Source: Liolophura sinensis (Eukaryota; Mollusca; Polyplacophora; Chitonida; Chitonidae). From it: a stretch of 64,000 bases of DNA. The stretch covers positions 43,509,385 to 43,573,384 of the forward strand of contig NC_088295.1 in NCBI RefSeq assembly GCF_032854445.1, given 5' to 3'. Within the stretch, counting starts at the first letter, position 1, and each line of letters starts with the position of its first letter. The notes beneath the pieces were generated by a model. The model was given only the letters and a program-made list of their open reading frames with translations. It was not told where the DNA came from and did not search any database. Positions 23,701-36,600 of the stretch are shown piece by piece. The position numbers and the translations under genes are program-made.

Positions 23701-26700
23701 ACCTTCTGCAGTGAGGACAGGTCTTGGCTTGAGTGGGAGACTGAAACTGGTCTTAAACCTACATGTGTCAGTTTCATTTCTTAGGTTTTAACTTTCATCC
23801 TCATTTCAAGTTAACAGGGAGTCTGCTTATATTTCCAGTCACAAGGTCAAAATATTTATGGTGCTCCCTCAGTGCAATGATATAATAGACACCAGATGTG
23901 TCAGTCCATCCAGCAACCGTATGCTGACACAGGTCACACTAGTATTTGACCTATGGTGGGAATTGAGAATAAAGACTGCCAGTTTATAGTCTTGGGCCAC
24001 CCTGCCCTTCACAGAACTCTGGATCTCTTCATTGCAAGGTCATTTCTGTGTCACTGTTCACATTAAGCTAGATCCTGTTGGTGGTTTTAATGGTGCATTT
24101 GCCCATTTTAACCTCCAGTGATGATTGCAAATTTTTTAGTAGCAAAAATCGATTTTCAAAGGGTACTTTGATACTTGACTGGAAAACAGATCATAATTCC
24201 ACTCAAAGAAGAATCTTGTCTCCCACTATGTCCTGGACACCACTGTCATGTAAATGAAAACTTTTCAAGTAAGGGGTATACTCTGGCAAAATAAATAAAC
24301 AAGGCCTTCAAGGAGCAATTTGGCAAATTTTCCCTGGTGAACACTGACCTAGATTAAACAGTGGTGCTCAGCTGACTAAACAAGGGCACAGAGTTACAAT
24401 CAAGGTAAAGAATAGAATTAGGCTTCTACACCACAACCTTACATGTATAAATGGTAAACTGCTTCTTGGTGTAATGACAGAAAACAGTTCCAATGCATGC
24501 CAGGAAACTCTGTGGCTAAAATATACTTGAGTAGGTCGTAAAACACCAATGAAATAAATATACAAGAATACATTTGTGTATGTGCCTAGTAATGTGAACA
24601 CTAGAGCTCATAAAGTCTAATCATAAAACATGCTGAGGTCAAAATATTAAATTTATGGCATCACAGTTTATTATTGAAATATAATAACAAACGCTGAATA
24701 TTTTACAGCTAAACAAAGAGGACAAATACATGTAGAACAACCTTTGTTTCCAACATTATAGGTCAATTGATTAGAAATTGTTAAAAGTTACATGTATATT
24801 GATGCCAGTATCATTCTAATGTATAAAATACATAAATTTTAATCCAGATTTAAGTCCTAGCTGACTTTCCAGCCCCTAGAATCAGTATTTACTTTTGTTC
24901 GCTATTATGGGAGACCGTTATACTGACAAGGGGAATGAAACATTGGTAATGTGGGAAAAAAACTGACATAATATTGAACACATTACTTGCAAAATAGCAA
25001 TTCATCAAAATGTGTCTCATTTCACTTGAAATACTCTGTAACAAACAAGAGTGGTGATAACAAAACTGTGACACATCCCCAAAATACTGTAACAAACAAT
25101 AGGGGGGTTTCGAGTTTGAACCCTTTTATCGATGAAGGTAGAAAAAGTCCAACATGTGACCTGCCAAAAATGTTTGGCAAGTATTTTTGATCACATTCAT
25201 TGTAACATGAGCATCTAAAGAAAGTGTCATAAAAAGTAATTTTGAGTAGACAAATGATGAAGAAAATTGAGAACCCGAACGTTTGTGAATTTGAGAAGTT
25301 TCTACAGGAAAGAGGTTTCATTTGTGCCTCTGAAAACGACTGGGACAGGTGATACATCAATTTCAACACAATGCTGCCTAACATTTTCAACATTCACATG
25401 AAACAGTAGGACTGTTTTTACGTTTGACAACAAAAGAGTTCCAACTCGAAACTACTCTATTGTGGTGATAACAAAACTGTGACCAATCTCAGAAATACTC
25501 TAACAAACAATTGTGGTGATGAATAAACTGACAAATGTGGGAATGTCAAATACACAGAGTGTTTATACTTTTGTGTTTCTTAGAGAAGGATTAATTGCTG
25601 AAGATCCAGGTAATCTGTATTGCCTTCCTAATTCATACACCTCTCCCCAATTACAAAGCTTCAGCACAATGAGCCTCAGGAGCCTCTCACCTGTGCGGTC
25701 GCTGTGAGTACAAGCCTGGCCTCTCCCGCCGTACTTGGGATCATCGCATTGCGTGTTGTAATAAAGCAATTCACAATGAGGTGTACAATTTTACAACGTA
25801 TCATTGCCTATTTTTCTCTTCTGATAGGATCATACACAAACAAAGTGTCTCGTCATTTGCAGGGTTGACTGATGTTGCAGTATGAGTTGTGTTTACTGTT
25901 ACCGGTACGCAAAGGCCATTACCAAGAAGTATGCAACTTCCTACAGATAGTCTTCACTGCACTTTACACTTTTCTTTGATCTCTAACACATTATGTGACG
26001 TATCTGCGCAGCCATGTATTTTTCTTTCTCTCTATTGCGCAGCAAATGTTTAAGAAATGGCTGATGCATGGGTTCTAAATGTGGTTGTGTTGAAACAGAC
26101 TTTAAAACTTATGACAATGGAAAGTTTTGTTAAAGGACAACATTGTCTTTGATAGTAACTGTCCTATAGTTGCTTGGAAATATGAAAATATTAAATTTAA
26201 ATCTTAAATGCATAGCAACAATGATCAGGGAAATTAAAGCTTTTAAATATGGGCTTTCAGCTTCAAGGTGTGGCCAGTTCTTGTAAATTTACATTTAGAT
26301 TTTCCATAATTCACTTCACAATTTCCACCCAACAGGTTGGCATATTTCTCCACCAGGTGGCCCCAGCTTCTACAGATGATGTAACGTGTACTGTGAAGTT
26401 GCATACTTTTAGATAATGGACTTCTGCCAGTACCCTGCCAAGATAAATAGCCACAAAAAAGGCAATATTATATTGTAACCTTCTGGCAGCATTCTAGTAG
26501 AACTTCTTTACATAATGTGACATTTGTCAACAACAGATACGTGTAAGGCAAATTGTACATGGAAAGTACCAAAGCTTTAAGTTTTTAGAACTCTTCAGTT
26601 ACCATGGTGTATTTTTGGGGTCTTTTAGAATGACGTTGTCATTTCTTTAAGTGTAATGCATCCATCACATAAAATAATTTTAAAAAATCAGTCCAGCTGC

Positions 26701-27467
26701 ATCAGAAGTGGAGAAGATCTTTAGTTTACAATGATGAAATCATTTACACCCGATCCACCTGTATAAACTTACTGTATCAGCATTATACAGCATATCTACA
26801 ATACATGTACATGTATATGAATGCCCCATGGACTAGACTTGTACCACAGGACCCATACATATGAAAATATGTAAAATCATATGAAAATCATCAGGGCTAC
26901 AGATTGCACTTCTGATATGACTTCCAATACAGGACTATACTGCCATGTAGAAATGAAAGAACGCATAGCATAAACAAATTCTGCCACCATTACATGATAC
27001 CATGGCATAATATATTACATGTCAATACTGTACTTGCCTTAAACATTCATTCAAAAATTTCAGAGGCAAACAAGGTCATAAAATATTACTTTTAAAACTT
27101 ATCCTTCTGGAAAACTGTATCATCCTACCTTCCAACTAGATACTGAAACAAACAACTCAGAATCAGGAAAAATGAGTAATTTGGTCTGAACAAACTATTA
27201 GGTCAAATACAGTAAATATGGCTGTAAGCAGATAACTACTTTAAAGTACATAAATTGATTACTTGCAAATGAATAGAAATCTTAAAGAACAGAGCAGACG
27301 CAGTGGAAATATGACTTTACCTGAAAGGTCTCTGATTCAAAACCAACATATGTCAATTGGCTTCCGTGTCAATTTTTATCAGGTACAGAATACCTAAAAT
27401 CAGTTTTGCTGTTCCTCCGGTGGGATTCCAAACTCAGTTTTGCTGTTCTGTCGGTGGGAGGCCAGAC
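20780..27467. other. Intergenic region between two converging genes
   Basis: No coding exon was recognised. It holds the 3' UTRs of both genes (ends not fixed; no convincing AATAAA near either stop), SINE pieces at about 23305-23460, 24225-24300 and 24512-24563, and two related blocks (ggtggtgataacaaaactgtg type) at about 25020-25100 and 25440-25530. Small open frames here show no family signature. Confidence 0.6.
23305..23460 (+). mobile_element. 5'-truncated family A SINE
   Basis: Matches the family A body from the gggaagatctgcagcaacct word to the tail cctaaaacaccaagcaaata and (ATAA)n. The head with Pol III boxes is missing. Confidence 0.75.
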
Positions 27468-27501
27468 TCAGTTTTGCTGTTCCTCTGGTGGGAGACCAAA
27501 C
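27400..27501 (-). repeat. 34-bp triplication spanning the F-box gene stop codon
   Basis: Three tandem 34-bp copies begin tcagttttgctgtt at 27400, 27434 and 27468. The copy at 27468-27501 is the end of the F-box coding sequence (PPEEQQN and TGA); the other two lie just downstream in the 3' UTR with a few substitutions. Confidence 0.9.
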
Positions 27502-27623
27502 TTTACAGTAGATAAAGTGAATTTTGGTCCATAATGTCCTGCCCAGAAACTGGTATCCACTCCTCCATGGGTGAAACTGACGAAGCGCACCCCAGCTGGA
27601 TAACCTGTAAATGTGTGCTGAAC
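27468..27623 (-). CDS. F-box/FBA gene exon 5 (C terminus)
   Basis: Minus-strand acceptor ctttgacag|GTTCAG, TGA at 27470-27468. It encodes the last 51 residues, with GVRFVSFTHGGVDTSFWAGH then YGPKF, the glycan-binding end of the FBA domain in characterised relatives. The stop lies in the first of three 34-bp repeats. Confidence 0.94.
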   Translation of the reverse strand, partial: VQHTFTGYPAGVRFVSFTHGGVDTSFWAGHYGPKFTLSTVKFGLPPEEQQN

Positions 27624-30600
27624 CTGTCAAAGATCAAAGGAAACCAATGATAAAGGTATTGTAATAAGTGGTACTCGAAAATTGGAAAATCTTGTAAGAG
27701 TCAAATGAGTTTGAGAGTAAGGGTAACACACTCCAGGAAGACCTGTCACTTTACAGTGGTATTCGAAAGTTGGAAAATCTCGTAAGAGTCAAATGAGTTT
27801 GAGAGTAAGGGTAACACACTCCACGAAGACCTGTCACTTTACAGTGGTATTCGAAAGTTGGAAAATCTTGTAAGAGTCAAATGAGTTTGAGAGTAAGGGT
27901 AACACACTCCAGGAAGACCTGTCACTTTACAGTGGTATTCGAATGTTGGAAACTCTTGTAAGAGTCAAATGAGTTTGAGAGTAAGGGTAACACACTCCAC
28001 GAAGACCTGTCACTTTAAAGTGGTACTCGAAAATTGGAAAATCTTGTAAGAGTCAAATGAGTTTGAGAGTAAGGGTAACACACTCCACGAAGACCTGTCA
28101 CGTTTACAGTGGTATTCGAAAGTTGGAAAATCTTGTAAGAGTCAAATGAGTTTGAGAGTAAGGGTAACACACTCCAGGAAGACCTGTCACTTTAAAGTGG
28201 TACTCGAAAATTGGAAAATCTTGTAAGAGTCAAATGAGTTTGAGAGTAAGGGTAACACACTCCACAAAGACCTGTCACTTTACAGTGGTATTCGAAAGTT
28301 GGAAAATCTCGTAAGAGTCAAATGAGTTTGAGAGTAAGGGTAACACACTCCAGGAAGACCTGTCACTTTACAGTGGTACTCGAAAATTGGAAAATCTTGT
28401 AAGAGTCAAATGAGTTTGAGAGTAAGGGTAACACACTCCAGGAAGACCTGTCACTTTACAGTTGTACTCGAAATTGGAAAATCTTGTAAGAGTCAAATGA
28501 GTTTGAGAGTAAGGGTAACACACTCCAGGAAGACCTGTCACTTTACAGTGGTATTCGAAAGTTGGAAAATCTTGTAAGAGTCAAATGAGTTTGAGAGTAA
28601 GGGTAACACACTCCACAAAGACCTGTCACTTTACAGTGGTACTCGAAAATTGGAAAATCTTGTAAGAGTCAAATGAGTTTGAGAGTAAGGGTAACACACT
28701 TCAGGAAGACCTGTCACTTTACAGTGGTATTCGAAAGTTGGAAAATCTCGTAAGAGTCAAATGAGTTTGAGAGTAAGGGTAACACACTTCACGAAGACCT
28801 GTCACTTTACAGTGGTATTCGAAAATTGGAAAATCTCGTAAGAGTCAAATGAGTTTGAGAGTAAGGGTAACACACTCCAGGAAGACCTGTCACTTAACAG
28901 TGGTATTCGAAAGTTGGAAAATCTTGTAAGAGTCAAATGAGTTTGAGAGTAAGGGTAACACACTCCACGAAGACTGTCACTTTACAGTGGTATTCGAAAG
29001 TTGGAAAATCTTGTAAGAGTCAAATGAGTTTATGAGTAAGGGTAAACACACTCCACGAAGACCTGTCACTTTACAGTGGTATTCGAAAGTTGGAAAATCT
29101 CGTAAGAGTCAAATGAGTTTGAGAGTAAGGGGTAACACACTCCAGAAGACCTGTCACTTTACAGTGGTATTCGAAAAGTTGGAAAATCTTGTAAGAGTCA
29201 AATGAGTTTGAGAGTAAGGGTAACACACTCCAGGAAGACCTGTCACTTAACAGTGGTATTCGAAAGTTGGAAAATCTTGTAAGAGTCAAATGAGTTTGAG
29301 AGTAAGGGTAACACACTCCAGGAAGACCTGTCACTTTACAGTGGTATTCGAAAGTTGGAAAATCTTGTAAGAGTCAAATGAGTTTGAGAGTAAGGGTAAC
29401 ACACTCCACGAAGACCTGTCACTTTACAGTGGTATTCGAAAGTTGGAAAATCTCGTAAGAGTCAAATGAGTTTGAGAGTAAGGGTAACACACTCCAGGAA
29501 GGACCTGTCACTTTACAGTGGTATTCGAAAGTTGGAAAATCTTGTAAGAGTCACATGAGTTTGAGAGTAAGGGTAACACACTCCAGGAAGACCTGTCACT
29601 TTACAGTGGTATTCGAAAGTTGGAAAAATCTTGTAAGAGTCAAATGAGTTTGAGAGTAAGGGTAACACACTCCACGAAGACCTGTCACTTTACAGTGGTA
29701 TTCGAAAGTTGGAAAATCTTGTAAGAGTCAAATGAGTTTGAGAGTAAGGGTAACACACTCCACGAAGACCTGTCACTTTACAGTGGTATTCCGAAAGTTG
29801 GAAAATCTTGTAAGAGTCAAATGAGTTTGAGAGTAAGGGTAACACACTCCACGAAGACCTGTCACTTTACAGTGGTATTCGAAAGTTGGAAAATCTTGTA
29901 AGAGTCAAATGAGTTTGAGAGTAAGGGTAACACACTCCAGGAAGACCTGTCACTTTACAGTGGTATTCGAAAGTTGGAAAATCTTGTAAGAGTCAAATGA
30001 GTTTGAGAGTAAGGGTAACACACTCCACGAAGACCTGTCACTTTACAGTGGTATTCGAAAGTTGGAAAATCTCGTAAGAGTCAAATGAGTTTGAGAGTAA
30101 GGGTAACACACTCCACGAAGACCTGTCACTTTACAGTGGTATTCGAAAGTTGGAAAATCTTGTAAGAGTCAAATGAGTTTGAGAGTAAGGGTAACACACT
30201 CCACGAAGACCTGTCACTTTACAGTGGTATTCGAAAGTTGGAAAATCTTGTAAGAGTCAAATGAGTTTGAGAGTAAGGGTAACACACTCCACGAAGACCT
30301 GTCACTTTACAGTGGTATTCGAAAGTTGGAAAATCTTGTAAGAGTCAAATGAGTTTGAGAGTAAGGGTAACACACTCCAGGAAGACCTGTCACTTTACAG
30401 TGGTATTCGAATGTTGGAAAATCTGGTAAGAGTCAAATGAGTTTGAGAGTAAGGGTAACACACTCCACGAAGACCTGTCACTTTACAGTGGTATTCGAAA
30501 GTTGGAAAATCTCGTAAGAGTCAAATGAGTTTGAGAGTAAGGGTAACACACTCCAGGAAGACCTGTCACTTTACAGTGGTATTCGAAAGTTGGAAAATCT

Positions 30601-33600
30601 TGTAAGACTCAAATGAGTTTGAGAGTAAGGGTAACACACTCCAGGAAGACCTGTCACTTTACAGTGGTATTCGAAAGTTGGAAAATCTCGTAAGAGTCAA
30701 ATGAGTTTGAGAGTAAGGGTAACACACTCCAGGAAGACCTGTCACTTTACAGTGGTATTCGAAAGTTGGAAAATCTCGTAAGAGTCAAATGAGTTTGAGA
30801 GTAAGGGTAACACACTCCAGGAAGACCTGTCACTTTACAGTGGTATTCGAAAGTTGGAAAATCTCATAAGAGTCAAATGAGTTTGAGAGTAAGGGTAACA
30901 CACTCCAGGAAGACCTGTCACTTTACAGTGGTATTCGAAAGTTGGAAAATCTTGAAAGAGTCAAATGCGTTTGAGAGTAAGGGTAACACACTCCACGAAG
31001 ACCTGTCACTTTACAGTGGTATTCGAAAGTTGGAAAATCTCATAAGAGTCAAATGAGTTTGAGAGTAAGGGTAACACACTCCAGGAAGACCTGTCACTTT
31101 ACAGTGGTATTCGAAAGTTGGAAAATCTCGTAAGAGTCAAATGAGTTTGAGAGTAAGGGTAACACACTCCACGAAGACCTGTCACTTTACAGTGGTATTC
31201 GAAAGTTGGAAAATCTGGTAAGAGTCAAATGAGTTTGAGAGTAAGGGTAACACACTCCACGAAGACCTGTCACTTTACAGTGGTATTCGAAAGTTGGAAA
31301 ATCTTGTAAGAGTCAAATGAGTTTGAGAGTAAGGGTAACACACTCCAGGAAGACCTGTCACTTTACAGTGGTATTCGAATGTTGGAAAATCTGGTAAGAG
31401 TCAAATGAGTTTGAGAGTAAGGGTAACGCACTCCAGGAAGATCTGTCACTTTACAGTGGTACTCGAATGTTGGAAAATCTTGTAAGAGTCAAATGAGTTT
31501 GAGAGTAAGGGTAACACACTCCACGAAGACCTGTCACTTTACAGTGGTATTCGAATGTTGGAAAATCTTGTAAGAGTCAAATGAGTTTGAGAGTAAGGGT
31601 AACACACTCCAGGAAGATCTGTCACTTTACAGTGGTACTTGAATGTTGGAAAATCTTGTAAGAGTCAAATGAGTTTGAGAGTAAGGGTAACACACTCCAG
31701 GAAGATCTGTCACTTTACTCTGGATTTGTTGGTTTTACAAAAGTGTACTGGCAAGGGTCAAAATGTTAGGTTATTCACTTGTTTTTAAGGGCTCAAAATA
31801 AAAATGGTGACCTAAAATGGAGCCCAGGTCATCACAAAGTTGACTGTGAATCATCCAAATAGTCATTATTTCAGAAACATAAACAACTGCGTGTTATAAT
31901 TCATTCACTTCCATGTTGTGCTACCATATTTCATTTTCAATATGGAATCTAATACATTTCAAGACCTTTACATCATATTGGATGACCTTAATTCAATCAC
32001 ACACGAATACCAATCAGGAAAACATGGTATTTCTCGTCAACAGCAGTATCATACAACCATTTACAGGTACTTTTGGTGGTTTCACACAGCAACAAATAAA
32101 ACTGAATGCTTTTTTGGTGATAGAAAATTTCCCTCAGTCAAAGGTATTACACAAGAGACCGACCCCAATAGCACAGTTGGTAGAGTGTCTGCTTCAAGAG
32201 GCGGTAGATCCAGGATCAATCCTGGGTCGAGTCACACCTAAGACCTTAAAAGAGGAAGTTGTAACTTCCTTGCTTGACGTTCAGCCTGAAAGGGATAGTG
32301 CAATGACTGGTTGACCCATCATGGCTAAGGCGGAGGCGGCTTACTTGCCTTCAGTAAGTCGTCTCAGTGAAGCAGCACTAGATAGAAGAGCGGTGGAAAT
32401 CCGTCCTGCAACAAGGAGGCACACTACATGCCCTCTAATGACTCCTTCGTCGTCATATCATTGAAAAACTGTGACGCACGACGTTAAACCCCACTCACTC
32501 ACTCACGCACCCATCAAAAGATGTTATATGATTTGTCTCTTTATTTCTTTGCTTCAAGAATATTTCACTTACCGGTATACACCGGCAGCCAGCATTGTGG
32601 TAGGAGAAAACTGGACAGAGCCCGGGGGGAAACCCACCACCATCTGCAGGTTGCTGTCAGACCACATGTTATATGAGGTTATACCGCACAATGACATCGT
32701 CACCAAGATGTAGTATTATACCACATTATAGTCCACATTCAATCTTCAGAGGATCATTACTCAATAAAGGGGAAAATTGATGTGGCACAACCCAAAAAGC
32801 ACATGCACATTTTGTCTCTGTCATGCCTACACAGTTTCATGAAAGTCCAATTAGAACTGTAGAGGGGAGACAGGTTGACAAGATATATGATTATGGACAT
32901 AAGCACTGACAGATGAAGAGGCAGCCTGACCACTATATACCTCACATTATTTGTCGCAGGAAAAAAAATAATCTTAGATAAACAGAGCATCTTAAATTAT
33001 GATTTTTGGGACTTTCAACATATACATTAGTTCAAACATAAAACATATAATCTAATGCATTTTAGAATTTTATTTACTTACTTGATTGGTGTTTTACCCT
33101 GCACTTACGAATATTTCACTTATGCAACGATAGCACAATGGTGGGAGGAAACTGAGCACAGCCCTGGGGAAACCTACGATCATCCTCAGGCTGCTCACAG
33201 ACCTTCCCACGTACGGCCGGAAAGAAAGTCAGCATGAGCTGGACTTGAACTCACAGCAATCACATTTGTGAGAGGCTCCTGAGTCATTGTGCTGCACTAT
33301 CAGGCTAACCACATGATCTTCAAGGCCCCAATGCATCTTAGAAAGTCAAATCTAGAAAAATATGTTGGCGGGTGAACGTTTCATAAATAAAAAGCTTCTT
33401 TTACAGAAATATAAGACAAAAATAAAACACCAAACATTTAAACTGCCACTTGTATAAGATGTGCTTGTTGATGGACCAGCCACAAACTCACCTGTTCCCA
33501 TATCCTTCGCACAGGTATGTCAATTTCAAAATCAAACTTGTCAATCACAGTATGATCAGCTGCAAGAAGTTGAACATTTAAACTGTAAACCCCTCCACAA

Positions 33601-36600
33601 TCGAATCTCGCAGAATGCCTGGAAAAGACATTGGAATACTTGAGGCGGCTGAAGGCTGTTTCATACAACACATCAATAAGGACCTTTCTACATATTTTAG
33701 CAGTTGGAGTTAAAGTTATTAAAGTCAGGTGGTCAGTCAGTCAGTCAGTCACTACCCATACAATGACCAGTCATAGAAGTGAAAAATTTGTGAGCACAAT
33801 ATACATGTAAGGAAAAGAATCAATTTTCTCAACAACCCTTCAGCCTATTGTCTTCTTACTTGATGGGTTAATTGCTGAAAACCCAAGGAAAGACACTGGT
33901 GAGTATTAAAAAATTTCATGCAAATGATGATGTGACAATCTTTTCAATCGGTTCTGCCTTCAATTTGTACACAAAATCCTGTTCATCAGATCTCAAAAAA
34001 GGGCTACATGTAATTAGTGGCAGTCTCAAATTGACAGACACTACACAAGCATATGTATGTTCAATAACAGATGAGGTTTGTTGAAGAGCAACGTGACCGC
34101 TTTGGTGCCCTAAAGGTTATAGCCGGTATCTGCCTCCAAATCGGGAGACCCGGGATCAAACCCAGTCAGGCCATACTAAAGACTGGTTGGCCCATTGTCA
34201 GAATAATGTAACTGGGTTTGGTGTCGTGTCTGGTGTCTTTGGCATGATACTTCAGTAGCAGTAAGGACTTGCACAAGAGAACACCACGGATGTACACACA
34301 CCTAATGGCTCCTCGTTGTCATACGACTGACATATAATTAAGTAAAACCCCTAGCATACAAAGGTACGTGCATTGTGGATATATATTTCACCAAGTTTTA
34401 CTCACCATTCTGATATGTGTATTGGGGGCCTGAGGCGATCCAGCACTGATATACTACAACCCTCGGCCACCAGATCCACTAGCTGAGTCTTCTGACATAA
34501 CGCAAACGAAGTTGCCCAACAAGGCACATCCTCTGGAAAAACACACTCATGGTGTTACAAAGATCCTTATTACTCAACCTTTTCGCATATGAAAGAGCAA
34601 CTTGCAGTGCAATTTATGCACAAACAAAGCTGTTACGACAGCTATCACCACTGTCACCACCACAGCAGATTACTTAATTTCCACACTTACCGCATGCGTC
34701 CTAAGAAAACTGTAGTTCAATGCCATTCTAACCCCCAAGAAGAAAGTTGAGAAGCTTCTTGTGCTTTTATATGTCAACCCACAATAAAAACCAAGCATTG
34801 CAAGCATCCTTTACATTGCCTGTAGTCTCACAAATGCTTGGTTAGAACAGAGAGTTGACACAAGCCTATTTGCATTAAGAGGCCTTGTTTATTTTTGCTC
34901 AATATTTTTCAGATCTCTTTAAAGCCTGCCAAATGAGATCTTCATGAAGCCTCACCCAACAGCGATTTCTATACAGCTCACTGAATGTGGTCTGTATGAC
35001 GCTCCACCCAATGTGATTTCTTAAAACACACCTACTATCATATGTATGAAGTTCCACCCACTAAGGTCTATATAGTTTCCCACCTAATGAGAACTATATG
35101 AAGTCTGTCCCAAAATAAGATTTCTATACAGCCCACCCAAAATGGGATTTCTATACAGACCTTCCAATATGAGATTTCTATACAGCCCATCCAAAATGAG
35201 ATTTCTATACAGACCTTCCAATATGAGATTTCTATACAGCCCATCCAAAATGAGATTTCTACACAGCCCTCCAAAATGAGATTTCTATACAGCCCACCAT
35301 AATGAGATTTCTATACAGCCTACCCAAAATAAGACTTCTATACTGCCCACCCAAAATGAGATTCCTGTACCACCCACCAAAAAAGAGATTTATATAAAAC
35401 CCACCCGAAGAGATTTCAATGGAGCCCACTCAAAAAGAAACTTCTATACAGCCCACTCAAAATGAGATTTCTACACAGCCCTCCAATATGAGATTTTCTA
35501 TACAGCCCACCATAATGAGATTTCTATATAGCCTACCCTAAGACTTCTATACTGCCCACCCAAAATGAGATTCCTGTACCGCCCACCAAAAGAGAGATTT
35601 ATATAAAGCCCACCCAAAGAGATTTCAAAGGAGCCCACTCAAAAAGAAACTTCTATACAGCCCACCCAAAATGAGATTTCTACACAGCCTACCTAGAGAC
35701 TTGTATGAACAGCCTAACCACTAGGATGTTGATGGCATTTACCACCTCAAGCTTTACCTTTAATGGGCGCATACTGCGTGATAGAATGAGATCCTGGGTG
35801 GTCTCTCTCTGAGGTAAACCCATGCCCTCCATTATGACGAACTTGCCAGTACTTTAACTTCTCTGTGTGATACAATGAAAGAACATTTCAAAATTAATTT
35901 CAGTACTTTTGTACATGTACATTTATAATAATGCTGCATGGTACATATATATTAAGGGATTTGATGAGTAAGGGATTTACTCATTAATAGTTATCCCCCA
36001 AGAACAGTCAACTTATATAATACCCGGTAGCAGTAATGTTTAAGGGCTAGGGAAATGAAACCATCTCATTCTGTATGTGACAAAATAGTACTAAGTATAG
36101 GAGGCAGATGTTCTATTAATTAGCCTAGCCCCGAAAGACTACAACGCCTTGTCTTATACTGGCCTAATGTCGTTGGAGTCTCAAAGCTTACAATGTTAAT
36201 TTTTTACTCAATGAAGGTCCAGGCCGATTGTCTTGGATATCAAACAAGTTTTGCGCAAATGAAAGACATCAATATAAAGACCTACTTTCTGCATCCACTG
36301 CACCATCACCATATTTTCCTCCTTTATTTAGAATAAATTTATTATAGCCATATAGGCTCCCACGGTATATGCTCCTCAGCGACTGCCATGCTGAGCAGCT
36401 ACGCGCATGTCCTGCATCATAGTGGAGCAATTGGAAGATGGCAGATTCGCCAAGGTGCATATACTGTGGAAACCTTCATGGCTACATCAAGTCTATTCTA
36501 AATTGAGTGAAGCAGTCAGTGAAGAAAGCAGGTCATTAGGTTGGTCTCTTTTATTTGCTCGAGACTGGTTTGATAAGACAATTGGCCTGGGCCTTCGCTG

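Noticed and set aside
29071-29334. Minus-strand 87-codon repetitive open frame
   Set aside because: It is a reading of the 88-bp array inside an intron; single-base indels between units break the frame elsewhere.
27668-31719. CRISPR-like array
   Set aside because: The repeats are contiguous 88-bp units without unique spacers, and the genome is eukaryotic.
31913-32314. Plus-strand open frames of 107 and 133 codons
   Set aside because: They run into the family B SINE head at 32152, and the upstream part has no family signature.
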